The notes beneath the pieces are model-generated. The model was given only the letters and a program-made list of their open reading frames with translations. It did not search any database and was not told the origin of the DNA. Source: Stictocephala bisonia (lineage: Eukaryota > Arthropoda > Insecta > Hemiptera > Membracidae). From it: a stretch of 64,000 bases of DNA. Made by a program: the position numbers and the translations under genes. Each line of letters opens with the position of its first letter. The first letter of the stretch is position 1. The stretch is taken from the NCBI GenBank assembly GCA_035578905.1, contig JAQJVL010000031.1, positions 377,501 through 441,500 of the forward strand, read 5' to 3'. Positions 12,612 through 24,388 of this stretch are shown piece after piece.

Positions 12612-13233
12612 TTATTTAAAAATATAAACTTTTGTTAATATTTATTGTTATTTAACTTGAATTAGTTTATTTTGTCGTTATATTCATTAAATTTTATATT
12701 TGCTAGGCCCCTACTGTTAAATTATGGTATTATTTATCTTTATGTTTAGGCCTAATGGTTAAGTTTGTGTTATTTATTTCGTTATTTGTATTGTTTTATT
12801 GAAGTAAGTTTTAATTAAACGGTACCATGTTATATATATTTTTTAAATTGTTTAATTTTAAATATTCACCAAAAGGGGATTATTTATTAATGTTTTACTT
12901 TTCTTTCATTCGGAGCTGCCCAGGGATTCCGGCTTACTCCCTGGCCTCGGTGGAATCTTGGGATGTGGGCTAAAATGCCGGTAATTTGTTTTGTTGAAAT
13001 TTTCTACATTTTTGTTGTTGTAAACTCTTTTAACGTTGTTGTAAGTTTTCTCTTAAAATTTTAGTATCTCTTGCCATTATGCAGATAGGCACATCTGTTT
13101 TGTAGCTTTTGTTGTTTTGTGTATTAGTTTGTTATTCTTGTTTATTTTTGTGTAGTTTGTTGCGTTTTTTAGTGTTATAATGATTTGTGGCCTTCTGCCG
13201 GATTTTCTTTCTTATCCATCAGTTCTTTTTTGA

Positions 13234-13239
13234 AATAAA
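13234..13239 (+). promoter_or_regulatory. polyadenylation-type signal in solo LTR
   Basis: AATAAA about 130 bp before the LTR 3' end. The equivalent position of the other LTR also has AATAAA (62653-62658), so the site is conserved within the family. Confidence 0.55.
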
Positions 13240-13419
13240 TAGTTTTTTCACTCAGCTGCCGAGTTGTGATTTGTCCCTCCGACTGCCACCCGTGATCCTA
13301 TTACCTGTCTGGTTTTGAGCCATACCACAGTAAGGCACGAGTTCCAGTTTTGGTGGGGGGGATGGGTCTCAATTTCAACATAACAGATAATAGTCAAGGT
13401 CAGGAAATACATTTAGTCG

Positions 13420-13490
13420 GTCCTCCTGGGATCTAAATCCCATCACACTCGGCACTGAAGTCAAGAGTGCTGACCATTAGGATAGGAAAT
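13420..13490 (-). mobile_element. tRNA-derived SINE head fragment
   Basis: On the minus strand TCCTAATGGTCAGCACTC resembles a tRNA A box and GGGATTTAGATCCC a B box, about 30 nt apart. The cloverleaf is not intact, so it is more likely a SINE head than a working tRNA. No second copy is recognised in the window. Confidence 0.4.
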
Positions 13491-14689
13491 AAACTATTAC
13501 TTTGCCACTTTACTCCTACTAAAGTCACCAATGAAATATTTTGAGTTTTTGATTATATTCATTTAATAACCATATTATTAGCACAAGTACAGAAAAAATC
13601 TGATTAGGTTTCCTTAAGTTACTCTTATTTTATATTTAGAAAGGAAACCATATGAGAACCCGTACTAAGAATAACAACGTTTTTCGCTAAAAAAAAAAAG
13701 TTGGCAAGGGAATAAATTTGTTACAAAGGTGAATTAATAATTCCCAATAACTGCACTGAAATAAGTATTTCTAAACCTAAGTTGTAATTGAAATGACGAA
13801 GACTTATAAAAGCTTACAATATAAATGAAACTGCATTATGTGACGTCCAAAACACATTTTAATTTCTTTATTCTGATTCAGTAAAACGTGAATGGAGGGT
13901 AACTCAATATCAGATTGTAATAGTAGGCCTCAACGCCATTTATGTTACAGAATTCTTTCTGTAACATGAATATTTGAAAACTTCTCAATATATTGTGTAG
14001 TAGAAACAGTAATTTGTCAGTAAAATGCATATTTGGTTAAAATGAGTATACATAATTTATGCCATTTTGTATTTAAGTAAAACTACAGTTTCAATAATAA
14101 AATACATTCATTGACCCGATTGAAAAAGTTATATAAATGTATAATTGAATCTATGTAAAGTAAATTAAACTTTGTAAGCTCGATGTGTACGCTTAGTTTG
14201 CAATCAAATAATCGTTAACACCTTTAGGGAAATTTAAACATAATTAATACAACACTAAAAAATATTAGGGTTTATAAATTTTACATTATTTTTTAAATAA
14301 TTTAGAAAAAAATGCAAGAAATACCGTACCAAGTTGAGCGAGAATTAGAGTATATCTATTTGAAATTTGGTAAAACTTAATTAAATTGTTGTGTTCTGTG
14401 GAATTTAGGTATAGAAAAAACATCAAAATTAAGTTATTATGGTGTGAGAAGTGAAGGGACTTCATTTGCCTAAAACTCTTGACATAATTTCATGTTTTAC
14501 CAATATTTAACCTAAAAAGAAAATGTATCAAACCATACATTTATCAATATAGTTAATTTTAGTATATCAGTTTTGAAAAAACATTGATGTGCCCTTATCA
14601 CTCAGTAAAGTATAATAGATAGTTTGTTTATAAAATAAATATCAATACTGAATAAAAACACTGATGGAATAATATAAATATTCTTAAAA
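13491..14689. other. AT-rich DNA, no gene seen
   Basis: Nothing recognisable on either strand. Confidence 0.55.
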
Positions 14690-14995
14690 TATTCTTATTT
14701 TTTTATTTATTTATTTATTTTTTTTATTTATTCATAAGACGCCGATCGTCAAGATATGGGCGAATATGGATTTCGAATGGGCATGATGAGTGTAGATGAG
14801 CGAATGTAGTCATTGTTACAAACTAAGGCCGACTATTCCTTAGAAAGTGTCATTAATTAATAGCCCAATGACAGATGAACAGCCGATGGCTATCAGCTGA
14901 TCCTTCACAAAATACGTTATGACTCTGATTGGGATCGAACTGAGAACCTTTAGCTTATGAAGCTGGGATTGAACCAACTACGCTACCGACCAATT
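14690..14995 (-). mobile_element. tRNA-Met-like SINE, complete copy
   Basis: Read on the minus strand, the head starts GGTCGGTAGCGTAGTTGG (A box) and has AGTTCGATCCC (B box, plus-strand 14931-14941). Between them AGCTTCATAAGCT can form an anticodon arm with CAT in the loop, suggesting descent from a Met tRNA. The tRNA-unrelated body follows, and the element ends in an (AAAT)-rich tail (plus-strand 14690-14737). A degenerate relative lies at 19505-19715 in the same orientation and shares the block CTAAGG-CGACT-TTCCTTAGAAAG. It is probably non-autonomous and moved by a LINE. Confidence 0.82.
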
Positions 14996-15184
14996 ATCAA
15001 GTTTAATCGAGACAAGAATATCATCTTAAACTTGCGAGACCTGTAAAACTATAAATATATCAAACCGTTGTACCGAACATGATGAGTAAACCAGTTTATT
15101 CAACAATATTTTATCATATGTTCTTAAAAATAATAAAATATTCTAAATATAAATAACTATTTTATGGGTGGAGGGTAGGGTATG

Positions 15185-16051
15185 AATACTGAGAAGATTT
15201 GAAGGTGACAGTTGGAGGGAGGCTTTTGGATTGGCGGAGCGCAGTCTGCTCACTGTCAAGCGTTGGTTGATCAATGTCGGCTCACTGTTAATATTTCCAA
15301 AACAAAATTTTTACCTATTTCCTTAAGAGCCGACTGCGATCCTGTAGATTACAATCTGCGCCTGCATACATGTGGTGGACAGCGTGATTGTGTGACTTGT
15401 GAATGCGTGGAGCTTGTTAATGAATACAAATATTTGGGCATTGTTTTCGATAGCCGCATGAGGTGGTCGAGTCATATAAACTATCTGAGGAATAAACTCC
15501 GGAAATTCATATTTATCTTTTCCTATCTTAATAGAGTACTTGAACCGGATTTACTAAAAACTGTATATTATGCCTATATATAATCTCAGCTTCAATACGG
15601 AATTATAGCTTGGGGTGGATGCTTCCAATTTATTCTTTCACCTCTCGAAATAACTCAGAAGACAATAATAAAATCAGCATTACAAAAAAATTGACGTTTC
15701 CCAACGGACTTACTTTTTGATGAGTTCAAAGTTCTAAATTTATCTCAACTGTATATTAGAAGTTTACTGATGTACATTTTCAAAAATAAAAACAACATTT
15801 TCAATCAGATTCAACACTCATATTTAACCCGAACTTCTACAAATATCGGAATTAATGCGCCTCCATTGGTTAAAACAATAACGACGACATCATCTCATTA
15901 TATCGCAAATATCGTTTATTCTAAAGCTCCTCGCCACATTAAGAATCCCCTACCATGTAGCATAAATGTTTATAAGAAATCTGTCAACCAGTGGATTGTT
16001 GAAATTGGTAGAGCGGAAATTAAAAGTTACTTTCGTTCTTCCTACACATAA
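15185..16051 (+). pseudogene. LINE reverse transcriptase, 3' part, broken
   Basis: The translation shows the end of a non-LTR retrotransposon ORF2. In order these are AERSLLTVKRW in one frame, then QCRLTVNISKTKF after a shift near 15260, then EYKYLGIVFDSRMRWSSHI (the RT thumb landmark with KYLG and W..HI), then SYLNRVLEPDLLKTVYYAYI and a TAA near 15580. Similarity goes on past this stop (QYGIIAWGG) to a frameshift near 15690, then RFPTDLLFDEFKVL and a C-terminal stretch ending at the TAA of 16049-16051. The style fits jockey/CR1-like LINEs. The copy is 5'-truncated, with at least two frameshifts and one nonsense codon, so it is not functional. The catalytic YADD part is missing. Confidence 0.85.
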
Positions 16052-16570
16052 GTATCGCACAATAGACCACATTTAGAATGATGACGTGCGCGCGCGTGTG
16101 TTTGTGTGTGTGTGTTTTTATGCATGTCTGCGTTGTGCTTGTGTGGGTGTGTGTGTGTGTAAGTGTGTGCTTTTGTTATGGTGCGTCTGTGTGTGTGATA
16201 GGGGAGTGATGTGAGTAAGTGCAAATGTGACTGTGAATGTGTGTTTGTATGGTAGGTGAGTGGGGTGAAGTCTCTACTAATAATAGCTCCTGATACAATA
16301 AATGTTAATTGATTATTTGTCCCTTCTTATTGCGCATGCATATATATGATATTCTTTTATATCAAACTAGTTTTAAGTTATATTGTTCTTTATGCTATTT
16401 AGTAGTTGTGGCCGACAACATTCCGACTGTTCTAGACTCGTTTCCCCACACACAGGCAGCCGCCCATGTGGGGAACCAATTTCATGTATTTTTGTATATA
16501 TTTCTTTTTATATGTTATAAGGAGGAAATAAATAGATTCTTCATTTATTCATTTCATTCCTTTATGAATT
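16052..16570 (+). other. probable LINE 3' UTR with GT-rich tract
   Basis: Follows the LINE stop codon directly. It contains a GT-rich stretch at about 16085-16190, then a possible stem (TTCCCCACACAC pairing with CATGTGGGGA) near 16441-16476, then AATAAATAG and an ATTCATTTATTCATTTC tail-like end. The right boundary is not defined. Confidence 0.45.
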
Positions 16571-17731
16571 AGGAATATCTTTATTTTAAATTGTTTCAAA
16601 ATGTATGTTTAGTTTAAGCTCAGGTTATTAGTTACCATTTTTGACGCAAATTAAAAAGTAAATATGACATTAATAACAATCAAATAATAATAAACTGTAT
16701 ATAAAAATTGTAAAACTTGAAGAATAAGTCTTTACTTACATATATTTGTGACGGATAAAAGCAGACACATAAAACAAATATTTGAACTTTATTAGAACTG
16801 GAAAACAAAAAGTAATTATTTCAAGAAAGTCAAGAATGATTAAAATGAGTTAAATATTATAAAAGAACTAACCAGAAACTAAAATTTTAGGAACACATTA
16901 AAAAACAAAAATCAAAGTTGCCAAGAAAGCATAAACGTCAAATAGGAACGTAGATGATCGAAGAATGTAAAGAAGCCGATTTGGAAATAATGAAAAAATG
17001 TTGATAAAATATAAGGAGACCAATGAAAACAAAAATAATTGATTTACCGGATCCCAAAGTGGGTGATTCGAAATTAAAGATAAAATCTACCTCCTCATAG
17101 CAAATAATAAACACTTGCCTTAAAACAATACTATTATATTTTCCAAGTATGTTCTATTAATATATAAAATTCCGATTATATATTCCTGGCATATAATCAT
17201 ATGTTCAGTTATATAAACATTCATAAATTGAGGAGCTTACATTTTGTAACAAAAAAGAACAGCTTAGTGAGTCGTTTATCTTAATTGAAGGTGTCTGCTT
17301 TTGACGGAGATTGTGTACTGACTTAAGACACGCAACTTTTTAACATCGAGTAACATGGTTCTATCGTTTGTTGAAAGATAAGTATGAACCAAACATATGT
17401 AATATTCCGATAACTGGTATTTGATAAACAGAATAAAAGTGTTGTTTAAATAATACAAGTTTTAAGATTGAAATAATAAAAAAAATTTAATTTGAATGCT
17501 TCTTCACAATAAAGAATCCGATCAAGAAAATAAATATAATTTTTACCAAATATGTTGGTTATATGTAACTTACAGAGTCTGGTAAGAGTAGTGTATATTG
17601 CAAACTATACGGCTACCAATAAAACACTGTCTTCTAAACAGTTTTTATGATTAAGAAATCTACAAATGTAAGTCTTAAATTGTTCGATTAAGCCTATAAA
17701 CCAGTTAAACTCACGTAGCATTTATAAATTT
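16571..17731. other. AT-rich DNA, no gene seen
   Basis: Nothing recognisable on either strand. Confidence 0.55.
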
Positions 17732-18310
17732 ACTAGCTGTACCCGCCCGCTTCGCCGGTCATAATATTGAGTTTTGATTGTATAATTGAAACGTGCAGCA
17801 ACCTTTCAGTTTACACAGTATCCAATTTATGTTCAATTTAGAACAGCTGATGTTATGTATAGTTTACTACTGTACTTAATTATTTTAAATTTTAAAAGTT
17901 TAGCCCACCACAATACCCGCCCACTTCACCGGTCATAATATTTAGTTTTGATTGTATAATTGAAATGTGCAGCACCCTTTCAGTTTACACAGTATCCAAT
18001 TTATATCCAATTTAGATCAGCCGACGTTATGTTTTGTTTACTACTGTACTAAATTATTCTTAATTTTAAAAGTTTAGCCTACCACAATACCCACCCACTT
18101 CACCGGTCATAATATTGAGTTTTGATTGTATAAGTGATATTGTAGCAACCTTTCAGTTTACACAGTATCCAATTTAGATCAGCCGATGTTATGTTTTGTT
18201 TACTACTGTACTCAATTATTTTTAATTTTAAAAGTTTAGCCTATCACAATTTTATTCTATTTGTTTTTATTTAAGAGCTGTTAATCAAATAAATCAATCA
18301 ATCAATATTT
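17732..18310 (+). repeat. three tandem RTE-type tail units
   Basis: Three units of about 165-175 bp each contain TACCCGCCC.CTTC.CCGGTC, then ATTGTATAA.TGA, then TTTACACAGTATCCAATTTA and a TACTACTGTACT block. The first opens with ACTAGCTGTACCCGCCCGC, a phrase common at the 3' regions of RTE-like LINEs in arthropods (family memory, not searched). The array ends in AATCAATCAATCAAT, like the short tandem tails of such LINEs. No RT frame is present. Confidence 0.65.
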
Positions 18311-18510
18311 CTCCATAAGAAAACCATGGGAGTGTTGGAGGCCAATGGGACGTAGTCCTGAGGTCGAAGAGGAAAATCCTTTCTTAGTGTTTCTCTAGGG
18401 GCCAAACTAAACCTATGTACAAAATATTAAGTCAAATGGATGTATGGTTTGAGAAATAATGATGAGTGGTAAATGGCTTATATATAGATATTAGCCTACA
18501 TTTAAAATTT

Positions 18511-19105
18511 TCCGATTGAAATCAGTTAATTCTCTTAGATAAAAAAGTTTCAAAGTCTAGACAAATCTGTAAGTCTACTTTTAGAGGGCACAAATTACTT
18601 TAGTTGACTCTGAATCAGTCAAATATCAGGTTTCTCGCCATAGTTAGCCATGTCCTGTGAACTTGTTATGCATTTGGTCAAATTAAATTGTAAATTTTCC
18701 CATTAAAATCAGTTTGTTCTCCTAAGTAATAAATCAAATAAATATCGGGATTCTCGCCAATTTAGCCAGGTCCGATGGAATGGCAATACATGTGTTAAAA
18801 TTAAATAAACAAATTTCCCATTGAAATAAATTGTTCTCTTAAATAAAAAAGTTTCAAAGTCTAGAAAAACCTGTAAGTCTACTTTTAGAGGGCACAACGT
18901 ACTATATTTGATTAGGAATAAATAAAATATTATGTTTCTCACCATGTTTAGCCATGTCCTATGATTTGGCTATGCATGCTTTAAAAATAAATTGTTAATT
19001 TTCCGATTGAAAACGGTTTTTTTCTCCTAGATAAGAACGTTTCATAGTCTAGAAAAATCTGTAAGTCTGCTTTCAGAGGACGCAAAGTACGGTAACTGAC
19101 TCTGA
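18511..19105. repeat. tandem repeat, about 185-bp unit, 3.6 copies
   Basis: Units start at about 18511, 18694, 18812 and 18999 with TTCC.ATTGAAA. Conserved inner blocks are GTTTCAAAGTCTAGA, CTGTAAGTCTACTTT and GTTTCTC.CCAT.TTAGCCA. The second unit is only about 118 bp because it lacks the central block. It lies 200 bp after the RTE-like tail and may be part of the same decayed element. Confidence 0.85.
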
Positions 19106-19403
19106 TTCTATAGTTTATTATTCATGGAAGAAAAGCATTTTTGTCAATAGACTTTTCATTGAAGAAATAAAAAATAATTGGCATTCTTAGATTATTAAAA
19201 AACTTAGTTCCATATTTCCTTAGTCGTGACAATAGCCCCTGACCCGTGAAATCGGATGTAACCAGTTCTTTCGTTGTCTTCGTCTTCATCTTTATATCCA
19301 CGGTACAAAACTCAAACACATACAGTTTCTTCAATTTCCATGGCTAAACTAACTAAAACCTGCTCAAAAACATTTCTGTGTCACTATTAACGTGCATTAA
19401 AAC

Positions 19404-19500
19404 GTGATGCAACGCAGTCCTGTGTGCGTAGCCTAAGTGTTAGAGAGGGGTTCTTAGCCCTAACTTCACCTAGTATAATAAGAAGATATTTAACTTTTTT
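19404..19500 (+). mobile_element. 5S-derived SINE family, 3' part only
   Basis: GGGGTTCTTAGCCCTAACTTCACCT followed by TATAATAAGA matches the 3' body of the fuller copy at 44456-44700 (CTTCTTAGCCCTGACTTCAT, then TAAAATAAGA). The 5S-like head is absent or too worn to see. Confidence 0.55.
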
Positions 19501-19504
19501 ACTA

Positions 19505-19715
19505 TATTAATGTTTCATCACTAAGACTCCGATCGTAGATATATGGGGTGGGTATGAGTGGCTGATGATTGTGGTGGGTGTGGATGAGCTAGTGTACTCA
19601 TTTTACTTACTAAGGTTGACTGTTCCTTAGAAAGAGCCATTTGTTAGTAGCACAATTATCAGGGTAAAAAGGGACTTATGGGTTTATGAGGAATCCGAAT
19701 CACGTAGTATTGGTT
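19505..19715 (-). mobile_element. tRNA-Met-like SINE, degenerate copy
   Basis: Shares with 14690-14995, in the same orientation, the blocks AGACTCCGATCGTAGATATATGG, GTGGATGAGC.A.TGTA and CTAAGGTTGACTGTTCCTTAG. The tRNA head is badly worn. A T run at its left edge is the likely old A-rich tail. It lies directly against the 5S-derived SINE fragment. Confidence 0.7.
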
Positions 19716-19717
19716 TT

Positions 19718-19862
19718 TTTCAACTAACTGACAAGCCTGATACAAATATTTCCAACAAAACAACCAGACCTGACTACCACTCAATTTGGACACTCCAGAC
19801 TTTTCTCGTAATGTCCACGACAGCGGCAACCATTGCGCGGATGCCGTTAAAGTTAAATAAAC
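19718..19862. repeat. dispersed repeat, copy 1 (pair with 40733)
   Basis: AACTGACAAGCC.GAT, GACTACCA.TCAA and GGCAACCATTG.GCGG occur in the same order at 40733-40885. This is a short SINE-like repeat of unknown family. Confidence 0.6.
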
Positions 19863-22689
19863 TTGTATTATGTTTGAGTCAACCTAGTTTTTTTCTTTAA
19901 GCTGTTAATTGAGTAAATTAACAACCATACTTTAGTGTAGGCAACCTATAATCCGACTGAAGTTGGGGGCGTTGTGGAAATTTTGCAGTGAAAATGTTTC
20001 GACTTGAAATAGAATATAGTTAATAGCATAGTGAAGATATAAAACTGTATGTTTTAGTGATACATTTTATCATTATTCATTAAAAATTCATTTTTGATAT
20101 AAGAAATGTCACATTTCGTAAAATTACGTGCCCAAATCACAAAACTTATTAGGAGATGTGTGTTTTTTTTTTTTATTTCAACAATAAAACATTTTACGTT
20201 AATTTAGTATGCGGATCTTTTCCGTTAATTCACTACCACTACTCTTTTTTTCTTTTCGTTAATTCACTACCACTTGATAAATATTCTATTGCTATAAAAA
20301 CTGTTCCCCAATCAAGTTTACGTCCACTGTGGCATTCCTTATCCGTTAGGAATCCGATATCACTGGCTTATCTTATCGCTTTCCAAGAACTTACACACTG
20401 AGAGCGCATTTAGCGGTAAGTCAATCATTGGATTTACCAGTTTGTGATCAACATTATTAGCCACATAACCAACCTAACTTAACCTAAATTGCGATAAAAA
20501 AGTGTAATTAATTGTGGTAGTGAAGTAACGGAAAAGGTCCGAATACACTTTACCAACTTATTAAGTACATTATTATTCAAAGGTTGTAGTTGTAACCAGT
20601 TTATACGGAGTTTGTAATAATTGTTGATCCAACTGAAGTTCCCGGTGACAGTAATAGACTGGACACAACTCACTAACTTCTCTCAACTGTCAAGGATGTT
20701 TCAACTTCTGGTTGAGCTGTTACAATCTACTTACAATATTGTGAGCTTTTAATGTTAATGAGCTCTATGGAGTTGAACTGAATACTTAAAAACTATTAAA
20801 TTACTAATAAATTCATAATTTATAAAATTAAAGTGTACCACGAAACTTAAAAATTACAAATTATTGACTACCATGACAAATAAAAGACTTAATAAATATA
20901 TGTTAAAACAAATGATACAATTAAATGTACTTTATACTTCATATAATCAATTAGTACTGTAATCCTGGTTGGAGGCTTTGTGTTGTAGGATATATGCTAT
21001 GTAGGATATATGTCTCAGTCCTCCAAACTCTGATGCGGCGTCCGCTCAATCGTTGTTATCGACATGGACTTTACTACAGACGTCTGGGATATCCATGTTG
21101 GGTGGTGCCAAGGGTTCGATATTGTGTATGCAAGAAAAAATGAGTATCAGGCTTGTCATCAGCTGAAAATGAAACGAAAACTACGTAGTTCAGATTCCAT
21201 GCTAAACTGTATATCCATTTATTGCCCAGACGTTGGGTTATTAGTAAACGGTTCTTTATATAGAACAGTTGAGCTTATTTAGTAACAACGATCATCTATA
21301 TTAATTAAAATCATTCACTAATGTTATTTGTCTACACTCATCAAGATAAGTTATTAATAGGCTAAATGAATAAATAATACTAGAAAAACTAATATGAATA
21401 TTACAAATAACACATAACTGAAATATGAAACTGAAAAAAAATGAAATTTTAAAATTCTTTGTCATATGGCTAACAGGTGTCACGTTTAACCCCACTGTTA
21501 CATAAAAAAAGTAAAGGAATTATTCTATCAAAAAAATGTTCAATGGTTTTGATAGATCGTTATTTACAAATAAACTGTGTATCAAAGATTAACTTGTGAT
21601 GGCAAAATGCAGTGACACAACTTTAAAAATTGGAAAGGACGATGTAGAGTGAGGACGGGGAAAATTTAAAAATTGTTAATTGTTTAATTTTTCTTTGGAA
21701 ATAATTGTCTTGATATTTGAAGGAAAGATTTACTGTAGAATTATGGAAAATGCTTATGGATTTTGTCAACACGGGTCTTTCTATGAAGGAAATAATAGTG
21801 ACAGCGAGATTAAAAGATAGAAAAAGACAAATTGACATGTTGTGTAAATGTCTAAAGAGGAGATTCCCTCAAACGTAAGAAATTTGGATTAATATAATCA
21901 GAAATAGAAGCTGTGCACATGTTTGTGTTCTTTATTTGAAATAAATAATCACAGTGACTTCTGGGTTAATTTTGACCATGAAATATAAAGTGAGGTTGTG
22001 TATTTAACATAAATAGATTTTTAGTCTTTTAACACTTTTCTCATATACCAGTCCTTTAAGTAAGCAACCGAAAAACGTTACTATAAATATTAAATTAGTT
22101 TATTTGCTAAATTTGTTATCATCTAGACATACCTGAACTAAAATATGAAACGAGGAAAGAACAGGGATTCTGGTAGAAAACGTATATTTGAGAAACAGCT
22201 AGAAATCAGTTATTTATTTAAAAATATTTGCACATTTGTCGTAAGTAAGCTGTATAGACTATAGCTTGTAAGCATACTATAATGTTAACAAACACATACA
22301 GTCTATAGTATTACATATCTTTGTTAAATGTTATCTTGAACTCTTCAATAGTGAACAGATTAAATGAGGAATTTTATCAGGCTAAGTTAGGAAAAAGTAA
22401 GAGCCCTCTATAATGCTTAAAAAACGTAATGTATTGATAAAGTACATGTAATCGTTCTTTAGTACAAGTTTTATCAATTCATTTGAACAAAATATATTCC
22501 ATAGAGGAAAAATAATCTTCCATGAATATTTCTATTTTGCTAATGCTAGTACATATTTTACATACTTCAATTGTAAAGACTAATGAGTATGTACAAAATG
22601 AGTCAGTACATTCATTTTGTTTTATTTTGTTTCAGTAACATTTATAGTGAAAATCACAATCCAGTAAAATGTACCATTGTCCACCAATT
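19863..22689. other. AT-rich DNA, no gene seen
   Basis: Short frames near 20156-20401 and 21064-21282 have no recognisable domain. TAGGATATATG is duplicated near 20988-21011. Otherwise I see no structure. Confidence 0.5.
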
Positions 22690-22955
22690 ATACTGTATGT
22701 GTAGGGTGGGTTGGGTCAATACCACTGTATGTGTATGGAAGGTAGATGGGTAAATTCCACTGTACTTGTATGGGAGAGTGGGTGGCCCTCTGTGGGTATA
22801 TGCGTAGGTGATCGGGTCGATATCACTGTACGTGTATGGCTGGGTGGAAGGATCAATACTACTTTATGTGTATGGAGGGCGGGTGTGTCTGTACGTCTAT
22901 AGGAATGTGGGTGGGCAAATACCACTGTATGTATATGGGTGGGTAAGAGGGTGTT
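22690..22955. repeat. GT-rich minisatellite, unit about 33-36 bp
   Basis: About eight imperfect units contain CACTGTATGTGTATGG followed by a G-rich GGGTGGG-type segment (phrases at 22692, 22724, 22759, 22824, about 22858, about 22889 and 22923). Both strands have open frames across it (repeated YVYGWV-type peptide on the plus strand). These come from repetition and are not evidence of a gene. Confidence 0.85.
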
Positions 22956-24388
22956 ATTTTATAGTTGGATATTACCAGAACAGTGCTTGGAGGCGCAAAG
23001 GCGAACGGAAAATGGGGACTTAACATTGTCAGTGCTACGAAAATTACCGTGTACACTACACTGTTAACAATAACCACTTTTTTATAGTTTAAAAAGCAAA
23101 CCAGCAGTCATTCAGTCAACCACTACCAAAGAGGTTCCCGAGAATAAACAGCCATACAATCCCGATTTCCTATCGTGGCTATTTTCAGTAAGCAAATCGT
23201 GGTGAATAGCGTTGTTGCAGAGCCATACGCCAGGATTAAGCAGGAACAATGTATTGAGTTGAGTAAACATAAACATTATATAGGTCCTATAAGGGTATAT
23301 TTGTGTATTTGAATTTCCCAACTCTTATGAGTTTGTATATATTAAGTTACGAATATTTTTAAAGTGTTTTGTTATGTTAATCATTATTCCATAAAAGTCG
23401 AACTATAATTTTAATAGTATTGTTTGTATTTTATAATTTATTTTCTGGATAGAATAGCTTAAATTAACATTCTCAATAATATTTTTTACCGAAATCTTAA
23501 TATCTTTAAATATATATAAATGTATATAAAATTAAATATAATTATTATTAGAATTTTTGGGATAAATAAAGCATACATTTAATCCCCGAGGTTTGTAATG
23601 GTAGCCATTAGGGCTAATGTGATGACGTTAGCCTTTCCATGTTCACTAGAATACTAATGCAGTCCAGGATATCAGTACAGCTTGAAACCTAGGAAATAGC
23701 AAAATATTTGAATAATCACATGAGTTTTAATAAAAATGTGAATAAGATTGTTATTATTAAGGTAGACAAGGATTGTTGGACATTTTCCATCATTTCGTAA
23801 AGAAAACGTACAAGACGATTAGACTCTGTAAAACCCAATTCTTTTAAATTATTATGTATAAATTCTATACACATTAACCTATGGTATTAGTAGATGTACT
23901 CATACCAAATAACCACTTATATATTATATCTTACATATTATCCTTGAAATCTAAACAATCACACAAAATGAAAATACAAAAAAAAAAAAAACTATATCGT
24001 AACAAACGCAAATATTATTTTGTATACTATTTATTGAAAATCTAATTAAAAACATGTATATTTGAAGTCAAACTATACTTAATCAACGAGGCATTGCATT
24101 ATATGGATATACATTTCAGTGATATTTATATTATTTAATAATAATAATTGATTAAAAATACTATGGTATTACATATTACACGTGTTTTATACATTAATAG
24201 AAGGTAAATTAAAACACTTACTTTTAATTTGTTTTTACCTAATTTATAAATAATTAAAAATAATAAAAATAAATTAACTTTTGTAACTAAAATACTGAAG
24301 GGTTATGTCTACATACTAACATAAAAATAATCAATATTTGAATTCTTAAATAAAACAAAATTTCAAACCAACGTGTAAAACTTTATCT
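22956..24388. other. AT-rich DNA, no gene seen
   Basis: Nothing I can name. A block near 23583-23690 with GAATACTAATG faintly resembles the repeats at 33098 and 48800. Confidence 0.5.

Larger units (their letters stand above)
11335..13371 (+). mobile_element. solo LTR, same family as the element at 61444
   Basis: It begins TGTTCCAGGTCGTTTGAC and ends GGGATGGGTCTCA, a TG...CA pair. Collinear similarity to the LTR at 61444-62790 covers the start, the GTCCTTGAGTGGGACGTT block, the GGAGCTGCCCAGGGATTC block, the GTGGCCTTCTGCC block and the 3' end. It is flanked by ATTT on both sides (11331-11334 and 13372-13375), a 4-bp target-site duplication, or AATTT if the end is placed one base earlier. No primer binding site or gag follows, so this is a solo LTR. 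It is 2037 bp long because of a 628-bp intron-like segment (11552-12179) and a TA microsatellite. A polyadenylation-type AATAAA lies at 13234-13239. Open frames inside it are not conserved in the other copy. Confidence 0.88.

Noticed and set aside
22711..23077. Overlapping frames on both strands over the GT-rich minisatellite
   Set aside because: Open because of the repeat; there is no domain and no conserved frame.
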